Below, piece by piece: positions 5,439 to 6,905 of a stretch of 6,905 bases of DNA (positions within the stretch are counted from its first letter, which is position 1; the number at the start of each line of letters is the position of its first letter). The notes beneath the pieces were generated by a model. The model was not told where the DNA came from. It did not search any database and worked only from the letters and a program-made list of their open reading frames with translations. The translations under genes and the position numbers were made by a program. The stretch is from NCBI GenBank assembly GCA_016650185.1, contig JAENWE010000302.1:1-6905 (forward strand). Reading direction: 5' to 3'. The stretch comes from Vicinamibacteria bacterium (lineage in GTDB: Bacteria; Acidobacteriota; Vicinamibacteria; Fen-336; JAGNNV01).

Positions 5439-6905
5439 TCACGGGGCCAGGGCCTTGGAGAGAAGGTCCTCCTGCTCCTTGTTGTGGGCCTTGTGCGAAC
5501 CGGGCGCGGGCGAGGCGCTCGCGTCCCGGCCTGCATATCCAGGGACGCGATGCTGATATCCAGGAACGTCGCCGTCGAGGAAACGCTCGCGAATAAACCG
5601 CCAGGCCCCCATGTTGTAGGGCTCTTCCTGAGCCCAGACGATCTCGGCCGTAACCGGGTAGGTGCTGAGAGTCGCGGCAAGCTCGGCCCCTGGGAACGGG
5701 TAGTAACGCTCAAGGCGAACCACGGCGATATCGCGGGCTCCGCGAGACTCGCGCTCCTTCGTGAGGTCATAGAAGACCTTGCCCGAGGTGATGACCACTC
5801 TACGAACCATGGCCGGATCGACGGTGAGGTCCCCGAGGACGGGCATGAATCGGCCGTCGGATAGATCCCTCAGGGTGGAGACGCAATGGGGAGCGCGCAG
5901 GAGCGACTTCGGTGTGAACACCACCAGGGGCTTCTTGACCCTGGACCGGCCCTGAGCACGCAACAGATGGAAGAACGACGCCGGCGTTGACGGGTAAGCC
6001 ACCCGGAGATTCTCTTCGGCGCACAGGACCAGAAACCGTTCGATGCGCGCCGACGAGTGCTCGGGGCCCTGCCCTTCATGACCATGAGGCAGAAGCAGGG
6101 TCAGGCCGACGGACTGATTCCACTTCTGCTCGGCGGCGGCCAGGAACTGATCGATGATGACCTGGGCGCCATTGCCGAAATCGCCGAACTGCGCTTCCCA
6201 GATCACCAGCGCGGTCCGATGGACCGCCGCATACCCGAACTCGAAACCCATGACCGCGCATTCGGAGAGCAAGGAGTCATAGACATCGAAGGTGGCCCCG
6301 CCCGCGGCCAGCAGCTGAAGGGGCACGAATTCCTTGGCGTCCCGGTGGTCGTAGAGGATGGCGTGACGTTGGGAAAACGTGCCGCGACCCACATCCTGGC
6401 CCGAGAGTCGAACCGACACGCCTTCGAGCAACAAAGTGCCGAGGGCGAGCGCCTCGCCGGTGGACCAGTCGACCTCACCCTTGCCCCGCCCCTCAAAAAG
6501 GTCGACACGTTTCCTAAGATGGGACATCAGCTTCGGATGGACCTCGAAGCCCGCCGGGATGGTGGTCAAGCCCTGAAGGGTGGCCCGAATCCGTCCCGAC
6601 ATCGCGGAAGCGTCCACGCCCTTCAGCTCGGCCGCCTGGACCGGCGGCTCGGGAGCGGGCGCGTTTCCGATCTGCTGCATGGCCGTCCGCTTGGTGGCCC
6701 AAATCGACTCGAGGTCTTCGCGCGAGAGGGCTCCGGAACCAACCAGCTTCTCGCCGTAGATTGTGGCCACGGACGGATGGTTCTTGATTCGCGCGTACAT
6801 CATGGGCTGGGTATAAGACGGCTCATCGCCTTCGTTGTGACCCCAACGGCGATAGCCGACAAGATCGATGACGACATCGTGCTTGAATGTTCGCTGGAAC
6901 TCGAA
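5439..6905 (-). CDS. sucA: 2-oxoglutarate dehydrogenase E1 component, C-terminal half (5' part beyond the window)
   Basis: The frame enters from the right edge and runs 488 residues to a TGA at 5441-5439. Visible residues 18-34 carry the thiamine-diphosphate domain signature YRRWGHNEGDEPSYTQP. These are followed by LTTIPAGFEVHPKL, then the transketolase-type pyrimidine-binding domain: DWSTGEALALG (146-156), SGQDVGRGTFSQRHA (168-182), EAQFGDFGNGAQ (237-248), PHGHEGQGPEHSSAR (273-287). The C-terminal domain has KKPLVVFTPKSLLR (324-337) and the typical end GRDASASPAPGS. The enzyme decarboxylates 2-oxoglutarate in the cytoplasm and passes the succinyl group to the lipoyl E2 in the TCA cycle. All motifs seen are intact, and the length is about half of a usual 900-residue or longer E1. 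The next gene downstream is convergent, so sucB is not immediately 3' of it. The ATG at 6803 is internal, not the start. Confidence 0.97.
   Translation of the reverse strand, partial: FEFQRTFKHDVVIDLVGYRRWGHNEGDEPSYTQPMMYARIKNHPSVATIYGEKLVGSGALSREDLESIWATKRTAMQQIGNAPAPEPPVQAAELKGVDASAMSGRIRATLQGLTTIPAGFEVHPKLMSHLRKRVDLFEGRGKGEVDWSTGEALALGTLLLEGVSVRLSGQDVGRGTFSQRHAILYDHRDAKEFVPLQLLAAGGATFDVYDSLLSECAVMGFEFGYAAVHRTALVIWEAQFGDFGNGAQVIIDQFLAAAEQKWNQSVGLTLLLPHGHEGQGPEHSSARIERFLVLCAEENLRVAYPSTPASFFHLLRAQGRSRVKKPLVVFTPKSLLRAPHCVSTLRDLSDGRFMPVLGDLTVDPAMVRRVVITSGKVFYDLTKERESRGARDIAVVRLERYYPFPGAELAATLSTYPVTAEIVWAQEEPYNMGAWRFIRERFLDGDVPGYQHRVPGYAGRDASASPAPGSHKAHNKEQEDLLSKALAP

Noticed and set aside
5025..5864. 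Plus-strand open frame of 279 codons running from the membrane-protein gene into the sucA region
   Set aside because: It crosses the ends of two well-supported genes in other frames and has no recognisable domain.

Overview
The window is GC-rich, densely coding bacterial DNA with five genes and only short gaps (57, 147, 65 and 47 bp). Two genes run off the window edges. Gene content is a transmembrane Ser/Thr kinase, a secreted cupredoxin-like protein with a carboxypeptidase-regulatory-like tail, an M28 peptidase-like protein with a membrane C-terminus, and a 2-oxoglutarate dehydrogenase E1. This, with the high GC, points to an aerobic or facultative Gram-negative-type soil or environmental lineage such as Acidobacteriota or myxobacteria and relatives. 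The placement is an impression from protein style, not a phylogenetic result. I see no mobile element, CRISPR array, tRNA or rRNA.

Left part (1-2287, minus strand): a probable two-gene unit. The upstream gene (2287 to 1601) encodes an exported type-1-copper-like protein. The downstream gene (1543 to beyond position 1) encodes a kinase built like a sensor histidine kinase (TM, extracytoplasmic sensor, TM, HAMP) but ending in a Hanks-type Ser/Thr kinase domain, cut by the window edge in mid-domain. A near-perfect palindrome lies between them at 1566-1590.

Middle (2288-2434): a divergent intergenic region. The minus-strand gene has a good Shine-Dalgarno. The plus-strand gene has none; a perfect TATAAT lies 8 bp upstream of its only plausible start, a TTG, which suggests a leaderless or nearly leaderless transcript.

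Right-middle (2435-5391, plus strand): a probable two-gene operon. The first gene is an M28-like protein whose metal site looks incomplete (general-base Glu replaced by Gly, last His ligand not found), followed by about four TM helices. The second is a polytopic membrane protein with 10-12 TM helices and a soluble C-terminal domain, of unknown function and loosely like GT-C glycosyltransferases. Together they look like an envelope-associated module of unknown purpose, and they are the most promising novel material here.

Right edge (5439-6905, minus strand): the C-terminal half of 2-oxoglutarate dehydrogenase E1 (sucA), convergent with the membrane-protein gene. No sucB follows it directly.
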